From positions 1 to 64,000 of the forward strand of contig NZ_JAENII010000016.1 of NCBI RefSeq assembly GCF_016595525.1: a stretch of DNA of 64,000 nucleotides. Direction: 5' to 3'. The translations under genes were made by a program, and so were the position numbers. Source of the DNA: Haloferula rosea (GTDB lineage: Bacteria; Verrucomicrobiota; Verrucomicrobiia; Verrucomicrobiales; Akkermansiaceae). The stretch's first letter is position 1. Each line of letters begins with the position of its first letter. The notes under the pieces are model-generated. The model ran no database searches, was not told where the DNA came from, and saw only the letters and a program-made list of their open reading frames with translations. Below are positions 8,562 to 18,715 of this stretch, in pieces.

Positions 8562-9314
8562 TCAGCGGTTCGCTCTGCCCGGGCCTCCGGGACCCCGTCC
8601 CTGGCCTCGTTGACGCCCTTGGCCGTTACCCGGACCTTTTCCCCGCCCGTTTCCCTGCCCCCGGCCCGCGCCGGCCGCTCCGCCCTGACAGCCCTTGCCA
8701 CAGCCCTGACCCTTGCCCGCTTTGGCGTTGCCTGGGCCGCCCTTTCCACAGTTTTCATCGCAACCACCGCACTCTTGCGGGGAGTTGAGAATCTTGGTGA
8801 GGTCTTCCGCTGGCAGGGCCTCCGCGGTGTATTCCCCGCCGCGGCTCGTGAGGTTCCGGTGAAATGCCCGCAGGTGGTTGTTAGAGGCGGCTTCAAGGCT
8901 GGCGAGAGCCTCCTTGTGCTCGGGGAAGGCGGTCTGCGCCTGCCTCAGGTCGGCGATGTCGTGGTCCTCGAGTCGAACCCCGACCCGGCAGGCATCGACC
9001 TCCGACTTGCTGCCTTCCTTCAGCCACTGGCGGTAGGTTTTGTCGAGGCCCTTGGTGACGAAGCGTCGGTTCTTGGCGGGGGTGGGAATCGCGATCCCTT
9101 CGGCCTTGAGGATCTCGGCCATGACTTCGCGATGGTAGGCTTCGGAATGGGGGATGTTCTGCAATGGGCGGATGTCCGGGTGCTTCTCGGCAAGGGCAAC
9201 GTAGAGGTCGTGAGCAAGCACCTCTTCTTCGTAGAGGCGGACGAGTTGGGACGAATCGGCAGCGGAGGCAACGGTGCTCAGCGCCAGGGCAATCATCAGT
9301 GTCTTGGTTTTCAT
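8562..9314 (-). CDS. DUF2202 ferritin-like protein with Gly/Arg/Pro/Cys-rich tail
   Basis: 250 residues, starting MKTKTLMIALALSTVASA (signal peptide). Residues of about 25-165 match the DUF2202 ferritin-like four-helix domain, with the Glu/His pattern of a di-metal site: EEEVLAHDLY, HSEAYHREVMAEI, RLEDHDIADL and NNHLRAFHRNL. After that comes a low-complexity tail of about 65 residues with CGGCDENC, CGKGC and many GRG, GPG and GQG units. The domain suggests periplasmic metal binding or redox chemistry; the tail could bind metals or polyanions (inference). The histidine kinase about 3 kb away has a similar GPGRGGPGRGG stretch in its periplasmic loop. Confidence 0.82.
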   Translation of the reverse strand: MKTKTLMIALALSTVASAADSSQLVRLYEEEVLAHDLYVALAEKHPDIRPLQNIPHSEAYHREVMAEILKAEGIAIPTPAKNRRFVTKGLDKTYRQWLKEGSKSEVDACRVGVRLEDHDIADLRQAQTAFPEHKEALASLEAASNNHLRAFHRNLTSRGGEYTAEALPAEDLTKILNSPQECGGCDENCGKGGPGNAKAGKGQGCGKGCQGGAAGAGRGQGNGRGKGPGNGQGRQRGQGRGPGGPGRANR

Positions 9315-9558
9315 GGTTGTGGATGAGCGTTTCTGAAGCTCGGCCTCTTTCTACCCGGGCGAAGATGTCGCCAAGATGACGGGCGGGAAAAAGTTGGCTT
9401 CGATGACCATTCGGGGACGCTGGATCCCACGACCCAATCGAGGGGGCCATCATCATCCCGTCATGTTCACGCTGATTGGATGGAGGCACACGAAGTCCCC
9501 ATGGGCTGGACCGGTGGATGCCTGGTTTGGCCCGCGGTAAGAGCCAACTCCTGAAACG

Positions 9559-11196
9559 ATGAAGACAAACCGCCTGCCTCCTTTCACCCTCGCCCTTGCT
9601 GTCTCGGTCGGAACGGCACTCGGCCAGCACCAAACGACGGCGCTTGATGAGCCTCATGTGGGCGGAACGATTCCCTACACGGTCGACATTCAAGAGATCT
9701 CGCTCGCACCAGCAGCTCAACCCAGTTTGCACTCGGTCGCGGCGGCGGAGTGGAATGGTGAGTGGGTGCTTCTGGCAGGGCGTACCAATGGCCTGCACGG
9801 CATGACGGGGATGAACGCATTCGATCCACTCTACGAAAACCGTGAGGTCTGGGTGATCAACCCGGCAACCCATCAATCGTGGCACAAGTCCTTGGAGACT
9901 TCGGCTGCCAGTGGCTTGAGCCAGGATCAGGTCGACAGTCTTTCCTGTGTGAACTCCCAGTTCCATCAGGACGGCGAAACCCTCGTGATCGTGGGTGGCT
10001 ATGGATACAAGCGGTCTGTGGCCGACCACCGCACCTACGATACACTGAGCGCGATCGATCTCCCGGGTTTGGTGGGCTGGGTAAAGCAAGCTGCCGGGAC
10101 AGAGACGAGTCTCGCCAGCGATCACATCAAACAAACCGCGGATGCCTACTTTCAGGTCACCGGTGGTTCGCTGGAGAAAATCGGAGATGAATACCAACTC
10201 GTTTTCGGCCAGAACTACAACGGTCGCTACCGCCCGAACTTCAATGGCGTTTACACGCGACAAGTCAGGCGCTTCACCATGACTCTCGATGCCTCCGGCC
10301 AGCCGGTGATCCCTGCCGGGTCGAAGGTCCCGACAGGCCCTGCCGATGCCTACCGACGCCGGGACCTGAACGTGGTGCCGATCGTAGAGCGTGTCGGTCC
10401 CGGGCTGTTCGAGGAGAAAGTGGTGGCGCTTTCGGGGGTCTTCACGCCGGACAACGGGGTCTGGACCGTGCCTGTGCTGATCGAGGCAGGCGGCGTGGTA
10501 AGCATGGATGATCCACTGGCCCCAGCGTCACTGCAGCAGGCCTTTCAGATCTATCACTGTGCGAAGGCATCCCTCTTCGATCGGGTCACGGGTGAAAGTC
10601 ATATCCTGCTCTTCGGGGGAATCACCGTGCTTGAGCGCGATCTGGCAACGGGCACCTTCATTCGTGATGACCAGGCGCCGTTCACCAATCAATGCTCGTT
10701 GGTGGTGAGGCGGGCGGATGGGTCGTTCACCCAACACTGGCTTCCAACACGGTTTCCGCTGATCACGAGCAATGATCTCGAAATCCGCTTCGGGGCCAAT
10801 GCGGAGTTCTTCCCGGCGGAGAACCTGAAGCAGATCGCCCGGAAAGTACTAGATCTGTCAGAATTGGATGAACCGACGGTGATCGGCCACATCCATGGCG
10901 GACTCGTGGCGGATGCCGGGAACGGAGGAAACACCGGATCATCCGGCAGGGTCTTCCAGGTGACACTGGTGCCGACGGCTGCCTCGGCTCCACCGCTCCG
11001 CATTTCCGAGGACGCGACCGAACTCAGCTGGGATGTGGGGGTGGGCGGAGATGTCTTTCTCCTCGAGGATTCCGGGACCTTGGAATCCTGGGATGAACTC
11101 GCCACCGGTCTGACAAGCAGTCCATTCACCCTTGGGTCACCGTTGGCTCGTCGCCATTTCTTCCGCCTTCGTTCCTCCACACCCGTCAGCCCGTGA
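9559..11196 (+). CDS. Secreted beta-propeller-like protein with shared C-terminal domain
   Basis: 545 residues, with a signal peptide ending GTALGQ. The body has repeated W-W-L/I-G-G style strands (WNGEWVLLAGR, TLVIVGGYG, HILLFGGI) typical of Kelch or galactose-oxidase-like propellers, but no catalytic signature I can name. The last about 70 residues (SWDVGVGGDVFLLEDSG ... HFFRLR) match the short C-terminal domain that also ends four other secreted proteins in this window. It is followed after 50 bases by the response regulator gene in the same direction; a link between them is possible but not shown. Function unknown. Confidence 0.65.
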   Translation: MKTNRLPPFTLALAVSVGTALGQHQTTALDEPHVGGTIPYTVDIQEISLAPAAQPSLHSVAAAEWNGEWVLLAGRTNGLHGMTGMNAFDPLYENREVWVINPATHQSWHKSLETSAASGLSQDQVDSLSCVNSQFHQDGETLVIVGGYGYKRSVADHRTYDTLSAIDLPGLVGWVKQAAGTETSLASDHIKQTADAYFQVTGGSLEKIGDEYQLVFGQNYNGRYRPNFNGVYTRQVRRFTMTLDASGQPVIPAGSKVPTGPADAYRRRDLNVVPIVERVGPGLFEEKVVALSGVFTPDNGVWTVPVLIEAGGVVSMDDPLAPASLQQAFQIYHCAKASLFDRVTGESHILLFGGITVLERDLATGTFIRDDQAPFTNQCSLVVRRADGSFTQHWLPTRFPLITSNDLEIRFGANAEFFPAENLKQIARKVLDLSELDEPTVIGHIHGGLVADAGNGGNTGSSGRVFQVTLVPTAASAPPLRISEDATELSWDVGVGGDVFLLEDSGTLESWDELATGLTSSPFTLGSPLARRHFFRLRSSTPVSP

Positions 11197-11246
11197 CAAA
11201 AATCCTCTTGAAGCCGCCCGTAGAGACTGCGGGAATCCAATGACCT

Positions 11247-11924
11247 ATGCGTGTTCTCGTTGTCGAAGATTCCGCCCGACTCCGTGCAGCCGTGGTGAAA
11301 GCACTGCGCCGCACCGGGTATGTCGTCGATGAGGCGGACAACGGCGAGGACGGGCTGTGGCGGGCGAGGGAGTTCAGCTACGACGCGGTGGTGCTGGATC
11401 TGATGCTGCCCAAGCTCGACGGGCTGGAAGTGCTGGCAACCCTCCGCAAGGAAGAGAACCGCACCCCGGTGCTCTTGCTGACGGCTCGCAACACCGTGGA
11501 AGACCGCGTGGCCGGACTGCGGAGCGGGGCGGATGACTATCTGGGGAAACCCTTCGCCCTGGAAGAGCTGCTTGCCCGCGTGGATGTGATGTGCCGACGC
11601 CATTTCGACCATCCTTCCACCGTCTTGAGGGTCGGGGACCTGGAGGTGGATACGGATCGGAAACGGGCGACTCGCGGTGGGCACCCGCTTGACCTAACAG
11701 CACGGGAATACCGCCTGCTCGAGGTGCTCGCATTTCAACCCGGGAAGGTCATGAGCCGCACCGAAATGGAAACCCATCTCTACGATGAGCTTTCCCCACC
11801 GATGAGCAATGTGGTGGATGCCACCGTGTATCAACTGCGTCGGAAGCTTGGCGCAGCCGGGAGCGGAACCCCGCTGATCCACACCCGGCGCGGTCAGGGA
11901 TATCTGTTTGAGGAGCCATCATGA
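11247..11924 (+). CDS. OmpR-family DNA-binding response regulator
   Basis: 225 residues. The receiver domain (1-115) has acidic Glu7/Asp8, the phospho-acceptor Asp51 in VVLDLMLP, Thr79 and Lys101. The C-terminal winged helix (about 128-222) has the OmpR/PhoB pattern LTAREYRLLEVL and VVDATVYQLRRKL. Its stop codon overlaps the start of the sensor kinase by four bases (ATGA), so the two are translationally coupled and form one two-component system. Targets are unknown; nearby candidates are the DUF2202 metal protein and the secreted propeller. Confidence 0.95.
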   Translation: MRVLVVEDSARLRAAVVKALRRTGYVVDEADNGEDGLWRAREFSYDAVVLDLMLPKLDGLEVLATLRKEENRTPVLLLTARNTVEDRVAGLRSGADDYLGKPFALEELLARVDVMCRRHFDHPSTVLRVGDLEVDTDRKRATRGGHPLDLTAREYRLLEVLAFQPGKVMSRTEMETHLYDELSPPMSNVVDATVYQLRRKLGAAGSGTPLIHTRRGQGYLFEEPS

Positions 11925-13291
11925 AATCAATCCGCAGACGTTTGACGGGATGGTTCCTCGCGGGCCTCGCCCTGCTTTGGCTTGGCGCGGGTGCCAGCGT
12001 GTACTGGTCGTATCGTGCCGGGCTGATGGCCGGATTGGAATCGGAACTGCAAACGCTCTGTCGGCAGGTCCGATCGACAGGAAGCATGGGGGGCGGCGGC
12101 GGGCCCGGTCGCGGCGGCCCGGGTCGCGGCGGTCCGCCGATGCCGTCCGCACAGCAATTGATGGAAGTGCTCGGGCCGGGTGTCTATTGGCAGATCTGGC
12201 AGGCAACAGGAGATGAAAGTTCACGTTCTCCATCCCTTTCCAACGATCTACCGAGAATCGATGAAGGACGCTCCGAGGTCATCACGCTGGAGGACGGCAC
12301 CAGGGCCATGTGCACGAGCCATCAGTTCGGGATGGGACGCGGGGGGCAGTTCGTCAGCGTGGCAAGGCCTCTCGATGAAGTGAACGAAAAGCTGGCTCGT
12401 CTTTTGTGGATGATGGCCCTGACGGGATTGGGCAGTGCCGCCCTGGCGTGGTTCTGGGTACGCTTCGTGGTGAAGGACGGGCTCGCTCCGCTGCGCCGGA
12501 TCGCCGACGAAACGGAGAAAATCGACGTCGCTTCGCTCCGTGATCGCTTCGACGAACGGGGGCTTCCTCTCGAGCTTCAGCCGATCGTGCGGCGGCTCAA
12601 CGAGCTGCTGGTAAGAATGGAGACCAGTTTCACTCGCGAGCAGCGATTCAGTGCGGATCTAGCGCACGAGATGCGCACGCCGATCGCGGAGGCCAAGATG
12701 ATCGCGGAGACGGCGGTCAAGTGGCCGGACGAGGGCGGTCCGGATGCGTGGAAGGATATCATGGCCTCTGTGGAGCGCATGGAATCCGTGGTCCAATCGA
12801 TGCTCCAGCTGGCACGGATCGAGAGGGAATCCCCGCAGCGAACCGGCACGAGCTTTCCACTTCATCCATTGATTGAAGAGTGCTGGTCGGACCATGCCGG
12901 CCTCGCGGCGAATCGCGGTGTGACCATTCGAGTGGAGACCGCCATGGAGCAAACCCTCGAGGGGGATCGCGCATGGTGGATTCATCTGCTGGGTAACTTG
13001 CTGGGCAACGCTGCCAACTACGCGGACAAGAACAGCGAAGTTGTCGTATCCGAGGGGCGAGCGAGTGAAGAAGCCGTCCTCTCCGTCCGGAATTCAGCGA
13101 GCCAGCTTGATGAAGAGGCCGTGCCTCATCTCTTCGATCGCTTCTGGCGGGCGGATCAGGTTCGTGGGGAAAGCGAACATTCCGGGTTGGGTCTCGCTCT
13201 GGCGCAGGCTTGTGCAGACGCCATGGGTTTGCGCATCGAAGCCTCCATCCTTCCGGGTTCGATCCTGGAGATGAGGGTGGTGCAGCAGTGA
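11921..13291 (+). CDS. Sensor histidine kinase (HAMP, HisKA, HATPase) with Gly/Arg/Pro-rich periplasmic loop
   Basis: 456 residues. There are two membrane segments (about 10-32 and 158-181) around a periplasmic sensor loop of about 125 residues that holds GGGGGPGRGGPGRGGPPM and no known sensor fold. A HAMP linker follows, then the dimerisation domain with His249 in DLAHEMRTP. The ATP-binding domain has the N box NLLGNAANYA and the G2 box GLGLALA. It should phosphorylate the overlapping OmpR-type regulator. The Gly/Arg-rich loop resembles the tail of the nearby DUF2202 protein, hinting that both deal with the same ligand, perhaps a metal (inference). Confidence 0.93.
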   Translation: MKSIRRRLTGWFLAGLALLWLGAGASVYWSYRAGLMAGLESELQTLCRQVRSTGSMGGGGGPGRGGPGRGGPPMPSAQQLMEVLGPGVYWQIWQATGDESSRSPSLSNDLPRIDEGRSEVITLEDGTRAMCTSHQFGMGRGGQFVSVARPLDEVNEKLARLLWMMALTGLGSAALAWFWVRFVVKDGLAPLRRIADETEKIDVASLRDRFDERGLPLELQPIVRRLNELLVRMETSFTREQRFSADLAHEMRTPIAEAKMIAETAVKWPDEGGPDAWKDIMASVERMESVVQSMLQLARIERESPQRTGTSFPLHPLIEECWSDHAGLAANRGVTIRVETAMEQTLEGDRAWWIHLLGNLLGNAANYADKNSEVVVSEGRASEEAVLSVRNSASQLDEEAVPHLFDRFWRADQVRGESEHSGLGLALAQACADAMGLRIEASILPGSILEMRVVQQ

Positions 13292-13558
13292 TCCCCCGAC
13301 ATCCACTTCTTCCAGCGCTTCCTCGGCGAGCAGCCACTTTCCACCCCGACGGAAGGGTCGGTTCCATTTGGAGGAGTCACTGCCTCAAACACGGCGTTGG
13401 CCCGACGCTCAAGTCCGCCAGTGCTCCCGGCGTGACGCAGCTTCTTCCCTATCCGGCACCCACCATGCGAATATCATTGATAACGACGAAACGTTTCTTA
13501 CGTTTGGGTTGGGACTATCTTCACGGCGCAGAGGTCGTCATTTCTGCCCCTTCCTCAC

Positions 13559-16500
13559 ATGACCCTTCATCGAATCACCTTCGTGATCATTGGCGTGACT
13601 GCGATGCCGCTGGCCGCAGTCGACCAAGAATCGCAGCCAAGTGGTGGAAGTCTGAGCAGCATTTCCGAAGGCGGATTCGAGTTCCCCGCCCTTTCGCCGG
13701 GCACATTCGCGTACCAACCGGATGGGGCCGCGTGGTCCTTCAGTGGCTCCACCGGCATCTCCAGGGACAACAGCGCTTTCACTTCCGGCAACCCGATCGC
13801 GCCGGAAGGACAGCAGGTTCTGTTTCTTCAGGATGGCACCGGAAATTTCGTCGAACAAACCTTCACCTTCGGGCCGGGCACCTTCCGCCTCCACCTGAAG
13901 GCAGCCCAACGCGCCAATGTCAACCAGGCCGGGCAAACCTTTCGCGTCCTCCTCGACGGACAGGAGATTTCGCAGCATACCCCGAAGGACACCAACTACG
14001 CCGACATGGTGACAAGCACCTTCACGGTCACTGGTGGTCCACACACCATCCGCCTCGAAGGACTCAATCCCCTGGGTGGAGACAACACCGCCTTCATCGA
14101 TGACCTCCAGCTGGAACATCTCGGCAACCCTCTCCTCTGGTCCAGTCCTTCCACATGGATCAGTGGCTCCGTTCCCGGGCCCGGCGACGATGTCACCATC
14201 CCAGCCGGATCCTTCGTTCTCTTCGATCAAACCTCCACCGTCCGAAGTCTCACGGTCAACGGTGCCCTTTTGATCGACAGCCAGAATCTCACACTCGACT
14301 CCGACTGGGTGATGGTCGGCGGCCTCTTTCAGTGCGGCACAGCTGCCAGCCCTCATCTCGAGGACTTCACCCTCACCCTCACGGGGCTCTCCAGCGAATC
14401 CGTCGGCGCGATGGGCGGGAAGTTCTTCGGCATCATGCCGGGAGGCCGAGCAGACGTCCACGGCATCGAAAAACTGAGCTGGACCCAGCTTGGTGCCACC
14501 GCCGAAGCCGGAGCAACCGACATCACATTGAAGGAGCCTGTGGACTGGAGCACCGGCGACGAGATCATCATCGCATCCACGGATTTCGATGCTCATCAGG
14601 CTGAAAAGCGAACCATCACCTCGGTGGATCCGGACGGACTCACCATCAACTTCAGCAGTGGCCTTTCCTACATGCACTGGGGCACCCTCCAGCACTACGA
14701 CGATGGCACCGACCTCCACACTCTCGACGAACGCGCCGAGGTCGGACTGCTTTCCCGCAACATCCTCATCCAGGGAAATGCTGCTTCAGAAAGCGACGGC
14801 TTCGGAGGACACCTCATGGCCATGCCCGGATCCGAAGTGTACTTCGACAGTGTCGAGCTCTACCGCCTTGGTCAGAAGTCCATCCTCGCCCGCTATCCCT
14901 TCCACTGGCACAACGCCGGAAATGTGGCGGGGCAGTACCTCAAGAACTGTGGCATTCATCGTTCCTTCAATCGCGTCGTCACGGTGCACAATACCGACAA
15001 CGCCCTCATCGAAGGGAATGTCGGCTACGATCACATCGGACATGGATTCTTTCTCGAGGACGGAGGCGAAGTCGGAAACATGTTCCGCCGCAACCTCGGC
15101 ATCCTCACGCGCAAACCCACTCCCGGCGAAGAAGTCCGGCCCCACGACCTCGCCATCGATGGCGACTTCGTCAAACTGCCCTCCACCTTCTGGATCACGA
15201 ACCCCAGCAACCATTTCATCGACAACGCGGCGGCGGGTTCCGAAGGATCCGGCTTCTGGATGGTGATCCTCGACGCACCGGTCGGCAGCTACTCTGGCCC
15301 CGCGATGAGACCCGGTAGAATGCCCATGGGGACCTTCACGGGAAACCGGAGTCATTCCAACAGCTTCTCCAGCTTTGCCATCGACGGCGGCATCGACGCC
15401 ACCACCCACGAACTCAGCAGCGGCCACTACAGACCTCGTAGCGATCCATTCAACGGAGGCTCCCCGATCGTCATCCCCGAGATCCGCGATTTCACCGGCT
15501 TCAAGTGTCGCGACCGCTGCCTCTGGTTCCGCGCCGATTCCATCAACCTCTACGACTGCGCCCTTGCCGACAACGGCCGCTCGACCTTCTTCGCCTACAA
15601 CCAGGTCCTCCACGATTCCCTGATCGTCGGTCGCAGCGCCAACATCGGCAATCCCCAGACGGCTACCGAACTCTCCTACGGCTACTCACTCCCGCTTCCC
15701 TCCCGCCGCACCCAGATGCGGGGCCACAGTATCTATGACGGCCCCTGCGGTATCGTGAACGTCCACTTTGCCGGCTTCGACGACATCGACCCCGCCCTCC
15801 AAACCAACGGTGCCGCCCAGAAGAGCACCGTCCACTTCGCCGAAGGCATCACCTTCGACCCCGCCATCTCCTTTGCCAACAAGGTCGACTTCACGCCCGC
15901 CGCGTGGCGGGACTACATGTGGAGTTCCGGTCTTATCGACCGCGATGGCAGCATCACCGGCACACCCGGCACCCGCCTCACCCCGGACATCCCGGACAAC
16001 TACTCCGGTCGTCTCACCGAGGACTTCAACCGGGAAGCCTCCGCGACCCTCGTCCCGGAATGGGGGGCCTGGCTCTGCCCTAACGAACACTACGGCCTCC
16101 TCCGCCTCGACAACAGGTGGCCTCAGTATTCCGGCACGCCCATCTATGCCCACCGCTCCGACGGACCCGCCGCCTACAACCAACAGACCTACGACTGGTA
16201 CAGTCAGAACGCGGTCATCGTGAACTCTCCCCTCAACTACCGCTTCCAGTATCTGGAAATCGCCAATCGCATCGATGTGAATCTCCGTTTCGTCGACGAC
16301 GGCGACGAACTCATCGCGGTCTTTCCGAACATGCCCGCTCACACCTACGTCTATCGGAACAATTTCTCCACCCCCCTTCCCACCGCCTCCAGCCTCAGCG
16401 ACCTCGAATCATCAACCACCGAGAAGTTCTGGTTCCGCGACAACACCCTCCATGTAAAGCTCATCGGCGACAATGGCGGCTACAACCCTCAATTTGGAAA

Positions 16501-18145
16501 CGACTTCAGCTCGCGCAGCTCCAGCATCCGCCTCTGCCAATTCTCCGGCGGGGCCAATTCCTCCGGCCGCACCGACCGCGTGACCCTTGCCGACTTCGAG
16601 ATGGGCGTCGACAACCGCGGCTCCGCCACTTCTCCCGATGGACTGACCGTCTCCCCCGTCATCGCCACCAGCTCTGGCCCGGGCACTGGTCCGTTCGACG
16701 CCACCGACGACCGAATCGCGTGGACCGTCACCAGCGACGGCGACGGGCTCGATGAAGTCGCTGAGTATCGACTGAATTTTCCCCGCCAGATCTGGGCCGA
16801 CTACGACGCCATGAACCTTTCGTTTAGCGGCCCCCGTTCAGAGATCCTCGTCGTCGACCAAAGTGAAGGCGAGTTTTCCATCGGTGTTTTTGATCCCACT
16901 GACAGCGACAACATCCGCCTCGGATCGATCGCTCCCCCCGGTTCGCTCGACGAAGTCGTGGGGCTCGTCATTCGCTGCCGCGAAAGCGATTGGAGTTCCC
17001 TCGGGTCGTCCCTTCCTCAAACCATCGAGCTGCTCCAGATCGAGTTGATCCACTCGTCCTCCGCTCCTTACAGCGTTTCATTTTCCCCCGACCTCGATAA
17101 CGACGGCATTCTCAACGTCGATGAACCTCCCGGCGACCTCGACGGCGACGGACTCAACAACGAGGAGGACACCGACTCCGATGGCGACAACAAACGAGAT
17201 GATTGGGAGCTTGCCCGGGGACGCGATCCCTACCACCCCATCGATCTCGGCTTCGAATTCGAGACCGACCTCGAAGGATTCTCCAATCACAATACTCAAC
17301 TATCAAACCTTCAGGCAAACGGCGGATTTCTGACCACGGTCACCACCGGTGGTGACGGCTACTTCTGGCAGGATGGATTCCACTTCCCCGGCAGCTCCGT
17401 CCCCGCGATTCACGTCAAGATGCGCTCCAGCAAATCAGGTAGCCTCCAGTGCTACTGGGCTCGCCTTGGTGCCCCGAACTTCAGCGAATCACGAATTATC
17501 TCACAAAGCTATAGTCCTTCCGACACCTGGCAGTTGGTCACCCTCGACCATGCCGGACACTCCGAATGGAACGACGAAACGATCAGCAGTCTACGCTTCG
17601 ACCCCATCAACAAGGCATCCGCCACGGTCGAGATCGACTGGATCCGCTCCAGCGATGGTGACATGGATCAGGACGGTATTCCCGACGCCACCGAAGGCAC
17701 CGCCGACCCGGATGGTGACGGACTCTTCAACCTCGAAGATCCCGATTCCGACAACGACGGTGCACTCGACAAGGTCGAGAACCTTTACGGTCGCAATCCC
17801 TATGCAGACGACGAGAGCAGCATCGACTCCGACGGCGACGGCCAAACCGATCTTGAGGAAATGATCGCAGGGCATCATCCGGACGATGCCAGCGACTCCC
17901 TGAAGATCCATCTCACCACGCATGGAAGCGGGCCCAGCGCCTTCTGCCGTATCCACCTCGAGGGCAAAGCGGGACGCCTCTACCATCTCGAAGCCAGCGC
18001 TGATCTCTCGGCAGGTAACTGGAGTTCCGTCCGAACGATTTCCCCGTCCTCAAGTGACTCCCCGATCACCATCGATGATACCGAACTCATCGGTGATCAT
18101 TCCCGGCGTTTCCTCCGCGTTGTCGTCTCCCATCCTGCCCCGTGA
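13559..18145 (+). CDS. Giant secreted G8-domain/parallel beta-helix protein (CEMIP-like) with TSP3 calcium repeats
   Basis: 1528 residues, signal peptide ending PLAAVD. Domains in order: a galactose-binding-like jelly roll (about 36-185); a G8-like region (about 195-330, starting WSSPSTWISGSVPGPGDDV); a right-handed beta-helix with ARYPFHWHNAGN near 445, which closely resembles the YPxHxH block of CEMIP/TMEM2 hyaluronidases; then two blocks of thrombospondin type 3 repeats (near 1178-1215 and 1365-1435, DxDxDG motifs). The protein closes with RRFLRVVV in the C-terminal domain shared by other secreted proteins here. It probably binds or cleaves a polysaccharide outside the cell, with calcium-stiffened stalks. 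It has no close operon partner. Enzyme activity is inferred from the family only. Confidence 0.82.
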   Translation: MTLHRITFVIIGVTAMPLAAVDQESQPSGGSLSSISEGGFEFPALSPGTFAYQPDGAAWSFSGSTGISRDNSAFTSGNPIAPEGQQVLFLQDGTGNFVEQTFTFGPGTFRLHLKAAQRANVNQAGQTFRVLLDGQEISQHTPKDTNYADMVTSTFTVTGGPHTIRLEGLNPLGGDNTAFIDDLQLEHLGNPLLWSSPSTWISGSVPGPGDDVTIPAGSFVLFDQTSTVRSLTVNGALLIDSQNLTLDSDWVMVGGLFQCGTAASPHLEDFTLTLTGLSSESVGAMGGKFFGIMPGGRADVHGIEKLSWTQLGATAEAGATDITLKEPVDWSTGDEIIIASTDFDAHQAEKRTITSVDPDGLTINFSSGLSYMHWGTLQHYDDGTDLHTLDERAEVGLLSRNILIQGNAASESDGFGGHLMAMPGSEVYFDSVELYRLGQKSILARYPFHWHNAGNVAGQYLKNCGIHRSFNRVVTVHNTDNALIEGNVGYDHIGHGFFLEDGGEVGNMFRRNLGILTRKPTPGEEVRPHDLAIDGDFVKLPSTFWITNPSNHFIDNAAAGSEGSGFWMVILDAPVGSYSGPAMRPGRMPMGTFTGNRSHSNSFSSFAIDGGIDATTHELSSGHYRPRSDPFNGGSPIVIPEIRDFTGFKCRDRCLWFRADSINLYDCALADNGRSTFFAYNQVLHDSLIVGRSANIGNPQTATELSYGYSLPLPSRRTQMRGHSIYDGPCGIVNVHFAGFDDIDPALQTNGAAQKSTVHFAEGITFDPAISFANKVDFTPAAWRDYMWSSGLIDRDGSITGTPGTRLTPDIPDNYSGRLTEDFNREASATLVPEWGAWLCPNEHYGLLRLDNRWPQYSGTPIYAHRSDGPAAYNQQTYDWYSQNAVIVNSPLNYRFQYLEIANRIDVNLRFVDDGDELIAVFPNMPAHTYVYRNNFSTPLPTASSLSDLESSTTEKFWFRDNTLHVKLIGDNGGYNPQFGNDFSSRSSSIRLCQFSGGANSSGRTDRVTLADFEMGVDNRGSATSPDGLTVSPVIATSSGPGTGPFDATDDRIAWTVTSDGDGLDEVAEYRLNFPRQIWADYDAMNLSFSGPRSEILVVDQSEGEFSIGVFDPTDSDNIRLGSIAPPGSLDEVVGLVIRCRESDWSSLGSSLPQTIELLQIELIHSSSAPYSVSFSPDLDNDGILNVDEPPGDLDGDGLNNEEDTDSDGDNKRDDWELARGRDPYHPIDLGFEFETDLEGFSNHNTQLSNLQANGGFLTTVTTGGDGYFWQDGFHFPGSSVPAIHVKMRSSKSGSLQCYWARLGAPNFSESRIISQSYSPSDTWQLVTLDHAGHSEWNDETISSLRFDPINKASATVEIDWIRSSDGDMDQDGIPDATEGTADPDGDGLFNLEDPDSDNDGALDKVENLYGRNPYADDESSIDSDGDGQTDLEEMIAGHHPDDASDSLKIHLTTHGSGPSAFCRIHLEGKAGRLYHLEASADLSAGNWSSVRTISPSSSDSPITIDDTELIGDHSRRFLRVVVSHPAP

Positions 18146-18715
18146 AGTCGACCCACAAAGGGGACGGTTTTCGAAATTCAAGGGTTCAAGTCACCCGGAC
18201 CGGAAACCCATCGTCCTCGTTTGGCCAGTTCCAGAAACCATGGGCCCCGAAGATCAACTCCGACCAAACCCATCAGGAAGGCAGCCATGCAGAGTCCCTC
18301 TTCGCAGCGCATGGCGTTGATGGTGGGGTAGTTGGCAAGACGCTTGAAGACACACGGTGCTCCCCCGTTGCGGCCTTCAGGAATCCTTCGCGAAACTCTC
18401 AAGGAAGGGAATCCCGTTTCCCCGGCATTCGGAGACATTTGCTCGATCTTCCTTGGGCCCCGACCCGACAGGGCCATCCGGAGGTCCCGGTCGACCGGGG
18501 AGTCATCCGTGGGTGATTTTCTCAGACCATTCCATCAATTGTCGCTTGCGAATTGTTCTTCCCGGCCGAAATCAAAGGGCGGTCAGGGATTCTTCGCAAT
18601 CCTCGCTCCGAAGCAAAAGCCCACATGTATCAACCACATCTCGAACATGACCCATTGCTTCATCCACGCCTCACGGCGACTCTCCATCACCCGAGGCTTC
18701 ATCAATCGGAGCCCG
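18146..18715. other. Long intergenic region, no supported gene
   Basis: 570 bases between the G8 protein and a small HTH gene. A minus-strand frame of 99 codons and the upstream extension of the HTH frame cross it, but neither has a recognisable domain. Near 18183-18203 the bases GGGTTCAAGTCACCC recall the T-arm of a tRNA, but no acceptor, D or anticodon arm can be built around them. No terminator was seen after the G8 gene. The region may hold decayed sequence. Confidence 0.4.

Noticed and set aside
8893-10263. Long minus-strand frame of 456 codons
   Set aside because: It overlaps the DUF2202 gene and the secreted propeller gene, is rich in Arg/His/Pro and has no domain; a high-GC shadow.
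14786-16342. Minus-strand frames of 218-275 codons
   Set aside because: They are opposite the G8 protein gene, whose signal peptide, domains and codon use are convincing.
18183-18203. tRNA-like T-arm sequence GGGTTCAAGTCACCC
   Set aside because: No acceptor stem, D arm, anticodon arm or CCA end can be built in the surrounding 80 bases, so it is not called as a tRNA.
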